NCBI RefSeq assembly: GCF_024979235.1
Contig: NZ_JANLCM010000002.1
Location: 248,001-312,000 of the forward strand
DNA from: Herbiconiux aconitum
GTDB lineage: Bacteria > Actinomycetota > Actinomycetes > Actinomycetales > Microbacteriaceae
Length of the DNA stretch: 64,000 bases
Reading direction: 5' to 3'
The notes beneath the pieces were generated by a model, which worked only from the letters and a program-made list of their open reading frames with translations, had not been told where the DNA came from and made no database searches. The position numbers and the translations under genes are program-made. This document shows positions 50,403 to 61,895 of this stretch, piece by piece. How positions within the stretch are numbered: the stretch's first letter is position 1; every line of letters begins with the position of its first letter.

Positions 50403-53363
50403 ATGCGGCCGGAGGAACACGTGCGCCGGCTGCTCCTGCAGAGTGATCGCATGCCCACCGGGCAAGTCGAACGAGCCCTACTGCAGAGCGCCGTTCATCT
50501 GAGCGATGCACTCGACGATGACGTGCTGGGCTACGAGTCCCGGCTGCGCCTCAGCGCGTGGGCGGCAGCATCCGGCGATTCGACGACCCGCCTCCGCGCG
50601 TTCGACCGCTGCCTCGAACTGCACCTGAGCGATCCGCTCCGGTTTCCGGCGACCGTGGGCGATCTCGACCTCCTCTGGGACTTCGCCTCCATCCCTCGAC
50701 TTCTCGCGAGCAGCCCCCGCTACGACCGGGAGACGATCTCTGCGTGCCTCGACGAGATGCTCGAGGTGTTCTCGTTTCAGGGCGCTGATCTGCGTGCTCT
50801 CGACTTCGCGCGTTTCGAGGTCGCCGCTGCCCTCGGCGACGGTGCGCTGGCTGCTGAGAGCCTCGCGCGGGCGACCACTGGGTTCGGTTCGCAGAACGGT
50901 CGGAAAGTTCGGGCCGAACCCCTCCTCTGCGACGCCTGCGTGCTGAGTGCCGAGATCGTGTGGCACGCCCGGAGCGGCAGGCTCGACCGTGCCGCTGCTG
51001 CCGCCGATCGGCTCCGTGGAAGCGGCGTCGCCTGCGCCGACGAACCCGAGCTCGGGTTGTCACGCTCACTCGTGCCGTATCTGCTGACCGGCCGTCTCGA
51101 CGACGCCAGAGACGTGCATCTCTCCGGCTACGAGCGGGTGCGCCACGGAGCCCACAACCTTGAGGCCGTCGCCGCTCACATCGAGTTCGCGGTCCGGGTC
51201 GGCGCTCTGCGGCGCGCACGCGAGTTGGTGGAACGCCATGCCTGCTGGCTCGCCGCTGACCCGTTGGCCGAGTCGGCGCATTTCGCTCTTCTGTGCGCCG
51301 CCGGCGGAGCGATGGACGCCCTCACCCGGTCCGGGCGCGGTGGGTCGGCCATCACCCCCAACGATGCACCCACCCTCGCCCCCCACCTCGGCGCCCGGAT
51401 CGGCGGTTGGACGGCGACCACGTTCGCCAAGGCGTGCTGGACCGCGGCATCCGGGCTCGCTGACGCCTTCGATGCGCGAAACGGAAGCGACCGGTTCGCG
51501 CGTCGTCTCGATGAGGCTCGCGCGATCCGCCCGGTGACGGCGTGGGAACCGTCTCCGTGGAGGCGGGAACTCGGCGATCGAGATGATCGAGATGATCGAG
51601 ATGATCGTAACGACCGCCGGCATCTGCCCGGACGGCCGGCCGCGGCGGTGTTCGGCGCCGAGGCCGTTGCCGGAATCGAACGAGCCGCACCGGCTGATCA
51701 GCGTCTGGTCGAGCCGCGCGCCCTGCTCGCCAGCGCCCGGGAGTACGCGGCCGTCGGCGATCGACGGGCAGCCGAGGCAGCCATCGACGACGCACTCCCA
51801 CGCGCCGACCCGCTGACTCGCGCCGAGCTGTTCGCAGTGCGCATCCGGATGCACGTCGAGCGCGGCGAGATCCGTTCCGCAGAGCAGCAGCTCGCTCAGC
51901 GCGTCGATTGTTTGATCGTCGACGACCTCGACGACGACGCGGAGCTCGATCTCCAACTCGGTCTGCTGCTCTTCGGCGCCCCACTCGCGGGCCAGGAGGA
52001 CGTGCTCGGAAAGGCGGTCGAACGCGCTGGAGAGCTCGGCCTCGATCAAGGACCCAGACTGCGAATCGCGGTCGCTCTGGCCACCCTGTTCCTGCAGGAG
52101 GGGCGCCTGCTGGAAGCGGAATCGCTCCTGTCGAGCGCGCTCGCCGGCGTGGTGGGCGTTCGTCGGAGTCCCGGCTTGTTCGTGCTGGCCGACGTGAACT
52201 TCGCGCTCGGGCGCGCCCAGGAGGCGCTCGCGGCAATCGATGTGCTCCTCGGCGATCCGATCGATCGCGCCTTGCGGGCATCCGCCCTCCTCCGGCGGTC
52301 GACGGTGATCTTCCTTCTCGACCCGCACGAAGCAGCGGCCGCGATCGAGCACGCCATCGACGACGCCGACCGCGCTCTTCAGCTGTACGTCGAACTCGGT
52401 CACTGTGAAGGCGTGCTCGATGCCTGCGGCGTGCTGGGTCATCTGCTGAGTCGGGTCGGTTCCGTCGAGGGTGCGCTCGAAGCTCTGCGCACCGCGCACC
52501 AGACGGCCGAGCGTTTCGGGCATCCGGACGTCGACGCGATGGCCTTCCGCCTGGCTTGCGCCTTGGTGCGGGCCGATCGCGGCGGCGAAGCGCGGCGCCT
52601 ACTCGAGGATGTCGTCGAAGCGATGTCTGCGGAAGGCGATCCGTCGCTTCGGGCTGAGGCGTTCTACTGGCTCGGCCACGCCAGCCGGGCCACCGACGAC
52701 GATCCGGCCGCGTACTGTCTCTGGAGCCTCGCGCTCGAGGAGTTCGGTCGCGTCGCCGACGAGCACGGCTCGGCTCGGGCAGGCATCGCGTTCGGTCGGC
52801 TGCTTCTCGACAACGACGATCCGGCGTCAGTCCCGGTGCTGCAGGAGGCGGCCCGCCGAGCGCGCACGTCACGGGGCGAGGAGGGCGAGCGCGCACCAGG
52901 TGGCGGCGTGCCCGCGTCGACTCTGCTCATCGATGCCCTGCACCTGCTCGCACGTGCGCAGGCCGCATTCGGCGACCCGGTCGCCCTCCGCACGCTCGAC
53001 GACGTCGTGAGCGAGGCCATCGCGCTGAACTGCTTCGAACCGCTCCTGAACGCCAGTGTCGCGGAGTCCCGCGCCCGGGCGCTCGACGACCTGGATCGCG
53101 AAGGCGAAGCGATCGTGGTGGCTCGGGAGGCGGCGTCGCTCTTCGACGCGTCCGGAGAACCGGGTGCGGCCGCGAGACTGTGCGTGTTCAGCGCCCGCTT
53201 GCTCGCGCGCACCGGCGACATCGATGAAGCGGATGCGCTCTATCGCGCGGGCCTCATCCGCTACGACGCAGCCGCGAAAGGCGGGCGATCGGACGCCCCG
53301 CCCCCGTTCGAACGCGCCATCGCGGCGCAGGAGCACGAAGCGCTGAGCGCGAGGCGGCTGTAG
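50403..53363 (+). CDS. Large helical-repeat (TPR-like) protein, 986 aa
   Basis: The protein is almost wholly alpha-helical, with repeated Ala/Leu/Arg-rich helix pairs throughout. Examples are LFVLADVNFALGRAQEALAA and AEAFYWLGHASRATDDDPAA, which fit TPR-like repeats, especially after residue 430. It has no signal peptide, ATPase or DNA-binding motif. Around residue 392-405 an Asp/Arg run (DRDDRDDRDDRNDR) is encoded by a 9-bp tandem repeat. The ATG abuts the stop of the acyltransferase-like membrane gene. It is probably a scaffold or regulator acting with that membrane protein, which is an inference from gene order. Confidence 0.75.
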   Translation: MRPEEHVRRLLLQSDRMPTGQVERALLQSAVHLSDALDDDVLGYESRLRLSAWAAASGDSTTRLRAFDRCLELHLSDPLRFPATVGDLDLLWDFASIPRLLASSPRYDRETISACLDEMLEVFSFQGADLRALDFARFEVAAALGDGALAAESLARATTGFGSQNGRKVRAEPLLCDACVLSAEIVWHARSGRLDRAAAAADRLRGSGVACADEPELGLSRSLVPYLLTGRLDDARDVHLSGYERVRHGAHNLEAVAAHIEFAVRVGALRRARELVERHACWLAADPLAESAHFALLCAAGGAMDALTRSGRGGSAITPNDAPTLAPHLGARIGGWTATTFAKACWTAASGLADAFDARNGSDRFARRLDEARAIRPVTAWEPSPWRRELGDRDDRDDRDDRNDRRHLPGRPAAAVFGAEAVAGIERAAPADQRLVEPRALLASAREYAAVGDRRAAEAAIDDALPRADPLTRAELFAVRIRMHVERGEIRSAEQQLAQRVDCLIVDDLDDDAELDLQLGLLLFGAPLAGQEDVLGKAVERAGELGLDQGPRLRIAVALATLFLQEGRLLEAESLLSSALAGVVGVRRSPGLFVLADVNFALGRAQEALAAIDVLLGDPIDRALRASALLRRSTVIFLLDPHEAAAAIEHAIDDADRALQLYVELGHCEGVLDACGVLGHLLSRVGSVEGALEALRTAHQTAERFGHPDVDAMAFRLACALVRADRGGEARRLLEDVVEAMSAEGDPSLRAEAFYWLGHASRATDDDPAAYCLWSLALEEFGRVADEHGSARAGIAFGRLLLDNDDPASVPVLQEAARRARTSRGEEGERAPGGGVPASTLLIDALHLLARAQAAFGDPVALRTLDDVVSEAIALNCFEPLLNASVAESRARALDDLDREGEAIVVAREAASLFDASGEPGAAARLCVFSARLLARTGDIDEADALYRAGLIRYDAAAKGGRSDAPPPFERAIAAQEHEALSARRL
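51576..51609 (+). repeat. 9-bp coding microsatellite
   Basis: The unit GATCGAGAT is repeated about 3.7 times and encodes Asp-Arg-Asp units in the helical-repeat protein. The unit length keeps the frame if copy number changes. Confidence 0.9.
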
Positions 53364-53368
53364 GCCTG

Positions 53369-54352
53369 CTACTTCGAGGTCGTCTCCGACGTCGGCGCCT
53401 TCTCGACAGCCGTTCCCGCGAGTTCCTCGTCGGTCCAGCGCGCCTCTGCTTCCGCAGCCTCGTCTTCGGCCACTTCTTCGGGCGTCTTGACGCCCTTGGG
53501 GCCGCGTCCCTCGCGGTAGACGGAGATCTCGACTCCCGGATGCCGGCGGCCCTGCACGAAGAACAGCACGAGCCCCAGCGCGATCGCCGCGAACGACGCC
53601 CAGATGTTGGCCGGGATGCCGAGGAAGCCGTCGCTCGACGGGTCGATGCGGATCGCTTCGAGCCAGCTCCGACCCAGGCCGTACCAGACGAGGTACAGCG
53701 CGAACAGGCGGCCCCAGCGGAGACGGAAGCGGCGCTCGATCAGGAGCAGCAGTGCGACGCCCACCAGGTTCCAGATGATCTCGTAGAGGAACAGCGGGTG
53801 GAAGAGCGTGTCGGCCGGCAGGCCCGTCGGGAACGCCGGGCTCACCGACGGGTCGATCTCGAGGCCCCAGGGGAGGTTGGTCGGCAGACCGTAGAGCTCC
53901 TGGTTGAAGTAATTGCCGAGGCGGCCGATCGCCTGGGCCACGAGCAGTGCCGGGGCCAGCGCGTCGGCGAACGACCAGAGCCGGATGCCCGTGATCCGGC
54001 ATCCGATGAACGCACCGATCGCACCACCGATCAGTGACCCGTACAGGGCGTTGCCGCCGTCCCAGATCGCGAAGACGTTGAGCAGGTCGGCGCCGGGGTA
54101 GAAGTAGTCGCCGAGGTGCGTGAACACGTGATAGAACCGGGCGCCGATGATGCCGAGCGGAATCGCCCAGAGCACGATGTCGATGACGATGCCCGGTTCC
54201 CCGCCTCGAGCGCTGAGGCGCCGGTTCACGATCAGCATCGCCACGATGATCCCCGCGAGGATGAACAGCGCGTAGATGTGGATCTGGAAGATCCAGACAG
54301 GGAAGACCGCGAACGAATGATCGGGGCTCGGGATGCTTAGCGGGCTGATGAT
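53369..54352 (-). CDS. lgt: Prolipoprotein diacylglyceryl transferase with a rare ATC start
   Basis: This 327-residue polytopic enzyme attaches diacylglycerol to the lipobox cysteine of prolipoproteins. IGRLGNYFNQELYG is the Lgt signature; ARGGEPGIVIDI and WYGLGRSWLEAIR are also typical. GTG 54244 would delete the first membrane helix. In-frame upstream sequence reads IISPLSIPSPDHSF, as expected for the family, but holds no ATG, GTG or TTG back to a stop near 54420. GAAAGG (54364-54359) is six bases before ATC 54352, making AUC the likely start. The acidic C-terminal tail (about 270-327) is extra. Confidence 0.9.
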   Translation of the reverse strand: MISPLSIPSPDHSFAVFPVWIFQIHIYALFILAGIIVAMLIVNRRLSARGGEPGIVIDIVLWAIPLGIIGARFYHVFTHLGDYFYPGADLLNVFAIWDGGNALYGSLIGGAIGAFIGCRITGIRLWSFADALAPALLVAQAIGRLGNYFNQELYGLPTNLPWGLEIDPSVSPAFPTGLPADTLFHPLFLYEIIWNLVGVALLLLIERRFRLRWGRLFALYLVWYGLGRSWLEAIRIDPSSDGFLGIPANIWASFAAIALGLVLFFVQGRRHPGVEISVYREGRGPKGVKTPEEVAEDEAAEAEARWTDEELAGTAVEKAPTSETTSK

Positions 54353-54476
54353 CTGCGACCTTTCACGAGAGCGCGGCGAGTTGCGCGATGCACCGGTTCG
54401 ACCCGGCCACGTCGAATTCTAAAGGATAGGGTCGCCCTCGGGATCCGCCTCGGGGCAGCGGCCCAGGTTCGCCGAG

Positions 54477-54482
54477 TAGAAC
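54477..54482 (+). promoter_or_regulatory. Possible -10 element for the 38-residue protein
   Basis: TAGAAC lies six bases before ATG 54489. The last base does not fit TAnnnT, so support is moderate. Confidence 0.35.
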
Positions 54483-54488
54483 GGACCC

Positions 54489-54605
54489 ATGAGCGACGAA
54501 CACCCGAACCGCAACCGCATCGTCTTCGGGGTGATCGTGGCCGCCATCCTTCTCTTCGGACTGATCTCGATGATGGCGACGGCCTGGATCAGCGGCATTT
54601 CCTAG
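54489..54605 (+). CDS. 38-residue single-helix membrane protein
   Basis: A hydrophilic start (MSDEHPNRNR) is followed by one membrane helix of about 24 residues (IVFGVIVAAILLFGLISMMA) and a short end. It is divergent from lgt and upstream of the cold-shock gene. Spacing to a -10-like element matches the leaderless genes around it. Function unknown. Confidence 0.5.
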   Translation: MSDEHPNRNRIVFGVIVAAILLFGLISMMATAWISGIS

Positions 54606-54809
54606 CGTGTTCGTAGCGAAAACCGGCGTCCCCGGCTAAGCTTGACGAAGTTGTTGTGTTACCCATGAATCTTGAATAGGGTCTGTGCTCGTTTCTACGA
54701 GGCTCATTTCGCATGAGACACGGACTTGTTTTTCTGAGGAGCGGAACAAAGTACACCGCGACGGTAGGTCCCGACAGGCGGGGCCGCTTACCTCGAAAAG
54801 AGAAAAACA
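54606..54809 (+). promoter_or_regulatory. Promoter and long leader of the cold-shock gene
   Basis: This spacer has no ORF of note. A candidate promoter is TTGTGT (54654-54659) with TAGGGT (54677-54682), 17 bases apart. That leaves a leader of about 120 bases, typical of cold-shock mRNAs. Near its end a hairpin can form between GGTCCC and GGGGCC (about 54764-54786). The ribosome site is a purine run (AAAAGAG) before ATG 54810. Confidence 0.4.
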
Positions 54810-55019
54810 ATGCCTACAGGCACCGTGAAATGGTTCAACTCCGAAAAGGGCTTCGGCTTCATCTCCCCCGATGACGGTGGCGAGGATGTCTTCGCTCACC
54901 ACTCCGGCATCAGCGGCAGCGGATACAAGAACCTCGAAGAGAACCAGCGCGTCAGCTTCGACGTCACCCAGGGCCGCAAGGGCCTGCAGGCGGAGAACAT
55001 CACGCCGCTCAGCGCGTAA
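54810..55019 (+). CDS. cspA: Cold-shock domain protein
   Basis: This 69-residue OB-fold RNA chaperone has RNP1 KGFGFI and RNP2 DVFAHHS, preceded by [10 protein letters not shown]. It binds single-stranded RNA/DNA and melts structure in the cold. It is followed by a clear terminator, and next on the same strand is a fatty-acid desaturase gene. Confidence 0.96.
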   Translation: MPTGTVKWFNSEKGFGFISPDDGGEDVFAHHSGISGSGYKNLEENQRVSFDVTQGRKGLQAENITPLSA

Positions 55020-55045
55020 GTCGCCGGCGCTCAGCGCCTGACGTG

Positions 55046-55086
55046 AAGAACCCGTGTTCGCCATTGGCGACACGGGTTCTTTGTTT
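55046..55086 (+). terminator. Intrinsic terminator of the cold-shock gene
   Basis: AAGAACCCGTGT pairs with ACACGGGTTCTT. After a one-base bulge, CGCC pairs with GGCG around a 3-base loop. TTGTTTTG follows as a U-tract. Confidence 0.88.
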
Positions 55087-55202
55087 TGTCAACCCGGGGG
55101 CCAACACGCAGGTTTGCCCCGTAGCCTGAGTGCATCTGAACATGGGCGAATGCTCGAACACACGACTGGGAAGTCGAACCCGACACCAGTGAGCAGGTCC
55201 CG

Positions 55203-56303
55203 TTGACCGTCATGAACAATCCGGCCGCGCGCGCCACCGTTCCTCGTAAGGCCGGTGCCGCGCATCCGACGGCCGCCTATTCCGAACTCCTCACCACCGT
55301 GCGTGACGTGGGCTTGCTCCGCAAGCGCCGCACCTTCTACATCGGCATGTTCTCCGTGCTGGTGCTCGCCCTGGGCGGGGCCGCTGCCGGCTTCGTGCTG
55401 CTCGGCGAGTCGTGGTGGCAGCTGGCGATCGCCGGCGGACTCGGCATCATCTTCACGCAATTCGCTTTTCTCGCCCATGAGGCCTCGCACCGTCAGGTGT
55501 TCGAGTCCGGCCCCGCCAACGACCGCGCCGGCCGCACCCTCGCCACCGCATTCGTCGGTATGAGCTACACCTGGTGGATGTCGAAGCACACCCGCCACCA
55601 CGGCAACCCGAACGTGATCGGCAAAGACCCCGACATCGAGATCGACACGGTCTCCTTCATCGAAGAGGATGCCGCGTCGCGCCGAGGCCTGATGGCGTGG
55701 CTCACCCGCCGCCAGGGCTACGCGCTGTATCCGCTGCTGCTGCTCGAGGGCCTGAATCTCCACTACCTGTCGTTCAAGACGCTGTTCAGCCGCAAGCCGG
55801 TCGAGGGCCGCCGTTTCGAACTCTGGTTCATCGGCATCCGTCTCGTCGCCTATGTCGCCGTCATCTTCTACTTCCTGCCGCTCGGCATGGCGTTCGCCTT
55901 CATCGGCGTGCAGCTGGCCGTCTTCGGCCTCTACATGGGTGCGTCCTTCGCCCCCAACCACGTGGGAATGACGATCTTCCCCGCCGGCAGCCGCATCGAC
56001 TTCCTCAGCAAGCAGGTGCTCTCCTCCCGCAACATCGCGGGCGGCTGGGGCATGACCGTGTTCATGGGCGGGCTCAACCTGCAGGTCGAGCACCACCTGT
56101 TCCCGAACATGGCCCGCCCGAACCTGATGAAGGCACGGCCGATCGTGCAGGAGTACTGCGCGACCCACAAGATCCCCTACACGCAGACCTCGCTGCTCGA
56201 GGCGCACGTCGCGGTGATCGCCTACATGAACCGGGTGGGCATGCACGCACCCGATCCCTTCGACTGCCCGCTGGTGAACCAGTACCGGGTTCGTCGAAGC
56301 TGA
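55203..56303 (+). CDS. Membrane fatty-acid (acyl-lipid) desaturase
   Basis: This protein of about 366 residues starts at TTG 55203 or ATG 55212. It has the three histidine boxes of front-end-type desaturases, HEASH, HTRHHGNPN and QVEHHLFP, with four or more membrane helices around them. It introduces double bonds into acyl chains using a di-iron centre and raises membrane fluidity. It follows a cold-shock gene, which fits a cold-response locus, though the terminator between them argues for separate transcripts. Confidence 0.9.
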   Translation: MTVMNNPAARATVPRKAGAAHPTAAYSELLTTVRDVGLLRKRRTFYIGMFSVLVLALGGAAAGFVLLGESWWQLAIAGGLGIIFTQFAFLAHEASHRQVFESGPANDRAGRTLATAFVGMSYTWWMSKHTRHHGNPNVIGKDPDIEIDTVSFIEEDAASRRGLMAWLTRRQGYALYPLLLLEGLNLHYLSFKTLFSRKPVEGRRFELWFIGIRLVAYVAVIFYFLPLGMAFAFIGVQLAVFGLYMGASFAPNHVGMTIFPAGSRIDFLSKQVLSSRNIAGGWGMTVFMGGLNLQVEHHLFPNMARPNLMKARPIVQEYCATHKIPYTQTSLLEAHVAVIAYMNRVGMHAPDPFDCPLVNQYRVRRS

Positions 56304-56307
56304 CGGA

Positions 56308-56313
56308 TATCGT
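56308..56313 (+). promoter_or_regulatory. -10 element for the CopC-like gene
   Basis: TATCGT is followed by six bases and GTG 56320, the start chosen for this gene. Confidence 0.5.
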
Positions 56314-56319
56314 TGTCGG

Positions 56320-57048
56320 GTGAGAACTCCGCCCACCCGCACCCGTTTCAACGCCCTCGCCGGCGGCCTCGCAGCCGCCGGCGTCGTCGCGCTCCTCGTC
56401 GTCGGATCGGCGGGTGCGGCGTCGGCTCATGACGCGCTCCAATCGTCGTCACCGGCGGCCGGAGACTCGCTGACGACCGATCCCGGTGTCGTGACCCTGG
56501 ATTTCTCTGACGAGCTCCTCACCCTCGGCGAAAGCACCGACGGCTTCGCGATCGAGGTGGTGGACAGCGAGGGGCTGCACCACGAATCCGGATGCCTGTC
56601 GGTGCAGGACTCCACAGTCGACACGCCGATCGCGCTCGGGCTCGCGGGCGCCTACGTCGTGCTCTGGCAGGTCGTCTCCTCCGACGGGCACCCGACGTCG
56701 GGGCAGTACGAGTTCGACTACGAACCCAGCACGCTCGACGGCGCCCACGACGGCTTGACCGAATCGCCCGCCTGTGGCGACGCATGGGCAGGAGACCCCG
56801 ACGGCACCCCGACCTCCACTCCCGACGCGGCCGGTCCGGCCCCGGTCGCGACCGCGTCGACACCCGTGCCGACCGCCGACGCCACCGAGGCGACGGTCAC
56901 GGCGACGGATGCGCCGAGCCCGGCATCCGCTCCCGTCGTGCCGTGGCCCGTCGCCGTGCTCCTCGGTCTCGTGGCTCTCGGGGCCATCGCGGGGATCGTC
57001 GTGCTCGCGGTGCGGCGCAGCCGTGGTGGCGGCTACGGCGATCAGTGA
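56320..57048 (+). CDS. CopC-domain copper-binding surface protein
   Basis: This 242-residue protein has a signal peptide ending near ASAHDALQSSSPAAG, so the mature N-terminus would carry the copper-ligand His. The CopC fold follows: VVTLDFSDELL and VSSDGHPTSGQYEF with a second conserved His. A Thr/Ala/Pro linker and a C-terminal membrane helix (about 208-230) anchor it to the membrane. No CopD permease or YcnI gene is adjacent, so a role in copper handling is likely but not certain. Confidence 0.88.
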   Translation: MRTPPTRTRFNALAGGLAAAGVVALLVVGSAGAASAHDALQSSSPAAGDSLTTDPGVVTLDFSDELLTLGESTDGFAIEVVDSEGLHHESGCLSVQDSTVDTPIALGLAGAYVVLWQVVSSDGHPTSGQYEFDYEPSTLDGAHDGLTESPACGDAWAGDPDGTPTSTPDAAGPAPVATASTPVPTADATEATVTATDAPSPASAPVVPWPVAVLLGLVALGAIAGIVVLAVRRSRGGGYGDQ

Positions 57049-57107
57049 GGGGCGCTATGCTCGTTCGCGTAGCACCTTCCAACTGAATACCGCTGGCCAC
57101 TAGCTCG

Positions 57108-57293
57108 ACGCGGGAGAGCCGCTCCACAATCCGGAACGGCACCGAAGGAGCAATCCTCCCCGATAATCTCTCAGGTCCTCGTACCGCATCGAACTGGCCG
57201 CTCTGGAAAGCAGTCCGCAGCATCGACAGCGGCTCGCCCATGGTGAAAGCGTCGCTTGCGGCGTGAAACTCTCAGGCACGATGACAGAGGGGG
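57108..57293 (+). promoter_or_regulatory. Tandem glycine riboswitch
   Basis: Two glycine aptamers lie in series upstream of gcvT. The first has GGGAGAG (57112), GGCACCGAAGGAGCAA and AATCTCTCAGG. The second has GCTCTGGAAAGC, a GGTGAAAGC variant, GAAACTCTCAGG and GACAGAGGGG. These are the conserved core and closing motifs of the class. No terminator is evident between it and gcvT, so control may be at translation or by Rho. Glycine binding normally turns on the cleavage system. Confidence 0.93.
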
Positions 57294-57381
57294 AGTTCTC
57301 AGAGCAGATCTGCACGATTCGACACCGCGCAGTGTGCTCCCGCCACTCGCCGGCCCCGCCTGCGACGAAACCGGAGAACTC

Positions 57382-58521
57382 ATGACCGAATCGACGGATT
57401 CCCCTCCCCGCTACTCCCCGCTGCACGCGGTGCACGTCGCCGCCGGCGCCACCTTCACCGACTTCGCCGGCTGGCAGATGCCGGTGCGCTATTCGAGCGA
57501 CCTCGCCGAACACCACGCGGTGCGGAGCGCGGCCGGCCTCTTCGACCTCTCGCACATGGCCGAGTTCGAGGTGTCCGGCGCTGAGGCCGGGGCGTTCCTC
57601 GACCACGCGCTCGCCGGTCGGCTCTCGGCCATCGAGCTCGGTCAGGCGAAGTACTCCCTGCTGTTGGCCCCCGAGGGCGGGATCATCGACGACCTCGTGG
57701 TCTATCGCACCGGAGACTCCGACTTCCTCGTCGTGGCCAACGCCTCGAACCACGACCCGGTTGCGGCGGCGCTGGCCGACCGGATCGACGGGTTCGACGC
57801 CATGCTGCGCGACACGAGCGACGAGACGGCGCTGATCGCCGTGCAGGGTCCGGGCTCGCGGGCCATCCTCGAGGCGACCGCGGGCTTCGAGGCACCTGGG
57901 CTCGACGAGCTGCGCTACTACCGGGCGATCGAGGGCACCTTCCGTGGCGAGCGGGTTCTCGTGGCGCGTACGGGCTACACGGGGGAGGACGGATTCGAGC
58001 TGTATGTGCATCCGGATCTCGCCGAAGCCGTGTGGACGGCCGTCGCCGAGGCCGGAGCCGACAAGGGGATCGTGCCCGCAGGGCTCGCCAGCCGCGACAC
58101 GCTGCGCCTCGAAGCCGGCATGCCGCTCTACGGCCATGAGCTCTCGCTCGAGACCTTCCCGGTGCAGGCCGGACTCGGGCGCGTGCCCGCGATGGCGAAG
58201 GCCGCCTTCGTCGGTCGAGAAGCCCTCGAGCAGGGGCCGGCGACGGATGCGCCGGTGCTGGTCGGTCTGGTGGCCGACGGTCGCCGCGCCGCCCGCGCCG
58301 ACTACGCGATCTACGCCGAGGCCGCCGACGACGCGGCCACGGAGCCGATCGGCGTCGTGACGAGCGGGGCGCTCTCGCCGACGCTCGGGCATCCGATCGC
58401 CATGGCCTACGTCGCTCCGCGGTTCGCCGAGCCGGACACGGAGCTCAGCGTCGACATCCGTGGCACCCGCCTCACGTTCCGCACCACGACCCTCCCGTTC
58501 TACCGCCGGAAGAAGGACTGA
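57382..58521 (+). CDS. gcvT: Glycine cleavage system T protein (aminomethyltransferase)
   Basis: This 379-residue folate-dependent enzyme releases ammonia from the aminomethyl-lipoyl H protein and makes 5,10-methylene-THF. Visible features are [33 protein letters not shown], the [14 protein letters not shown] folate-site motif and [22 protein letters not shown] 57382 follows GGAGAA and lies about 90 bases after the riboswitch. gcvH starts two bases past its stop codon. Confidence 0.95.
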   Translation: MTESTDSPPRYSPLHAVHVAAGATFTDFAGWQMPVRYSSDLAEHHAVRSAAGLFDLSHMAEFEVSGAEAGAFLDHALAGRLSAIELGQAKYSLLLAPEGGIIDDLVVYRTGDSDFLVVANASNHDPVAAALADRIDGFDAMLRDTSDETALIAVQGPGSRAILEATAGFEAPGLDELRYYRAIEGTFRGERVLVARTGYTGEDGFELYVHPDLAEAVWTAVAEAGADKGIVPAGLASRDTLRLEAGMPLYGHELSLETFPVQAGLGRVPAMAKAAFVGREALEQGPATDAPVLVGLVADGRRAARADYAIYAEAADDAATEPIGVVTSGALSPTLGHPIAMAYVAPRFAEPDTELSVDIRGTRLTFRTTTLPFYRRKKD

Positions 58522-58522
58522 C

Positions 58523-58894
58523 ATGACTGACCAGAGCGAACTCCGCTACACCTCCGAGCACGAGTGGGTGCTCGTCGAGGGCAGCGTCGCCACCATCGGC
58601 ATCACCGCCTACGCGGCAGCGCAGCTCGGCGACATCGTCTACCTCGACCTGCCTGCTGCCGGCACCGTGATCGCCGGCGGAAGCGTCGTGGGCGAGATCG
58701 AATCGACCAAGTCGGTGGGCGAGCTCTTCGCCCCTGTCGACGGCACGGTGGTGGAGAAGAACGCCGCCGTCGAAGACGCGCCCGAGCTCGTGAACAGCGA
58801 TCCGCTGGGCGCAGGGTGGCTGCTCAAGATCGAATTCAGCGAGCTGCCCGAACTGCTCTCGCTCGCCGACTACAACGCCCTGATCGGGGAATGA
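58523..58894 (+). CDS. gcvH: Glycine cleavage system H protein
   Basis: This 123-residue lipoyl carrier has the lipoylation lysine Lys63 in [27 protein letters not shown] opens the fold. It shuttles the aminomethyl group from P to T protein. It lies between gcvT and gcvP with seven bases before gcvP. Confidence 0.96.
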   Translation: MTDQSELRYTSEHEWVLVEGSVATIGITAYAAAQLGDIVYLDLPAAGTVIAGGSVVGEIESTKSVGELFAPVDGTVVEKNAAVEDAPELVNSDPLGAGWLLKIEFSELPELLSLADYNALIGE

Positions 58895-58901
58895 CCACAC
58901 G

Positions 58902-61859
<2,958 letters not shown>

Positions 61860-61882
61860 GAGTGCGCGTCATCGGGCTTTGC

Positions 61883-61888
61883 TAAGGT
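61883..61888 (+). promoter_or_regulatory. -10 element for the pentapeptide-repeat gene
   Basis: TAAGGT is followed by seven bases and ATG 61896. Confidence 0.4.
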
Positions 61889-61895
61889 TCTCGCC

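Noticed and set aside
54242..54244. GTG 54244 as the lgt start
   Set aside because: It would remove the first membrane helix and the conserved N-terminal residues, and no ribosome site precedes it.
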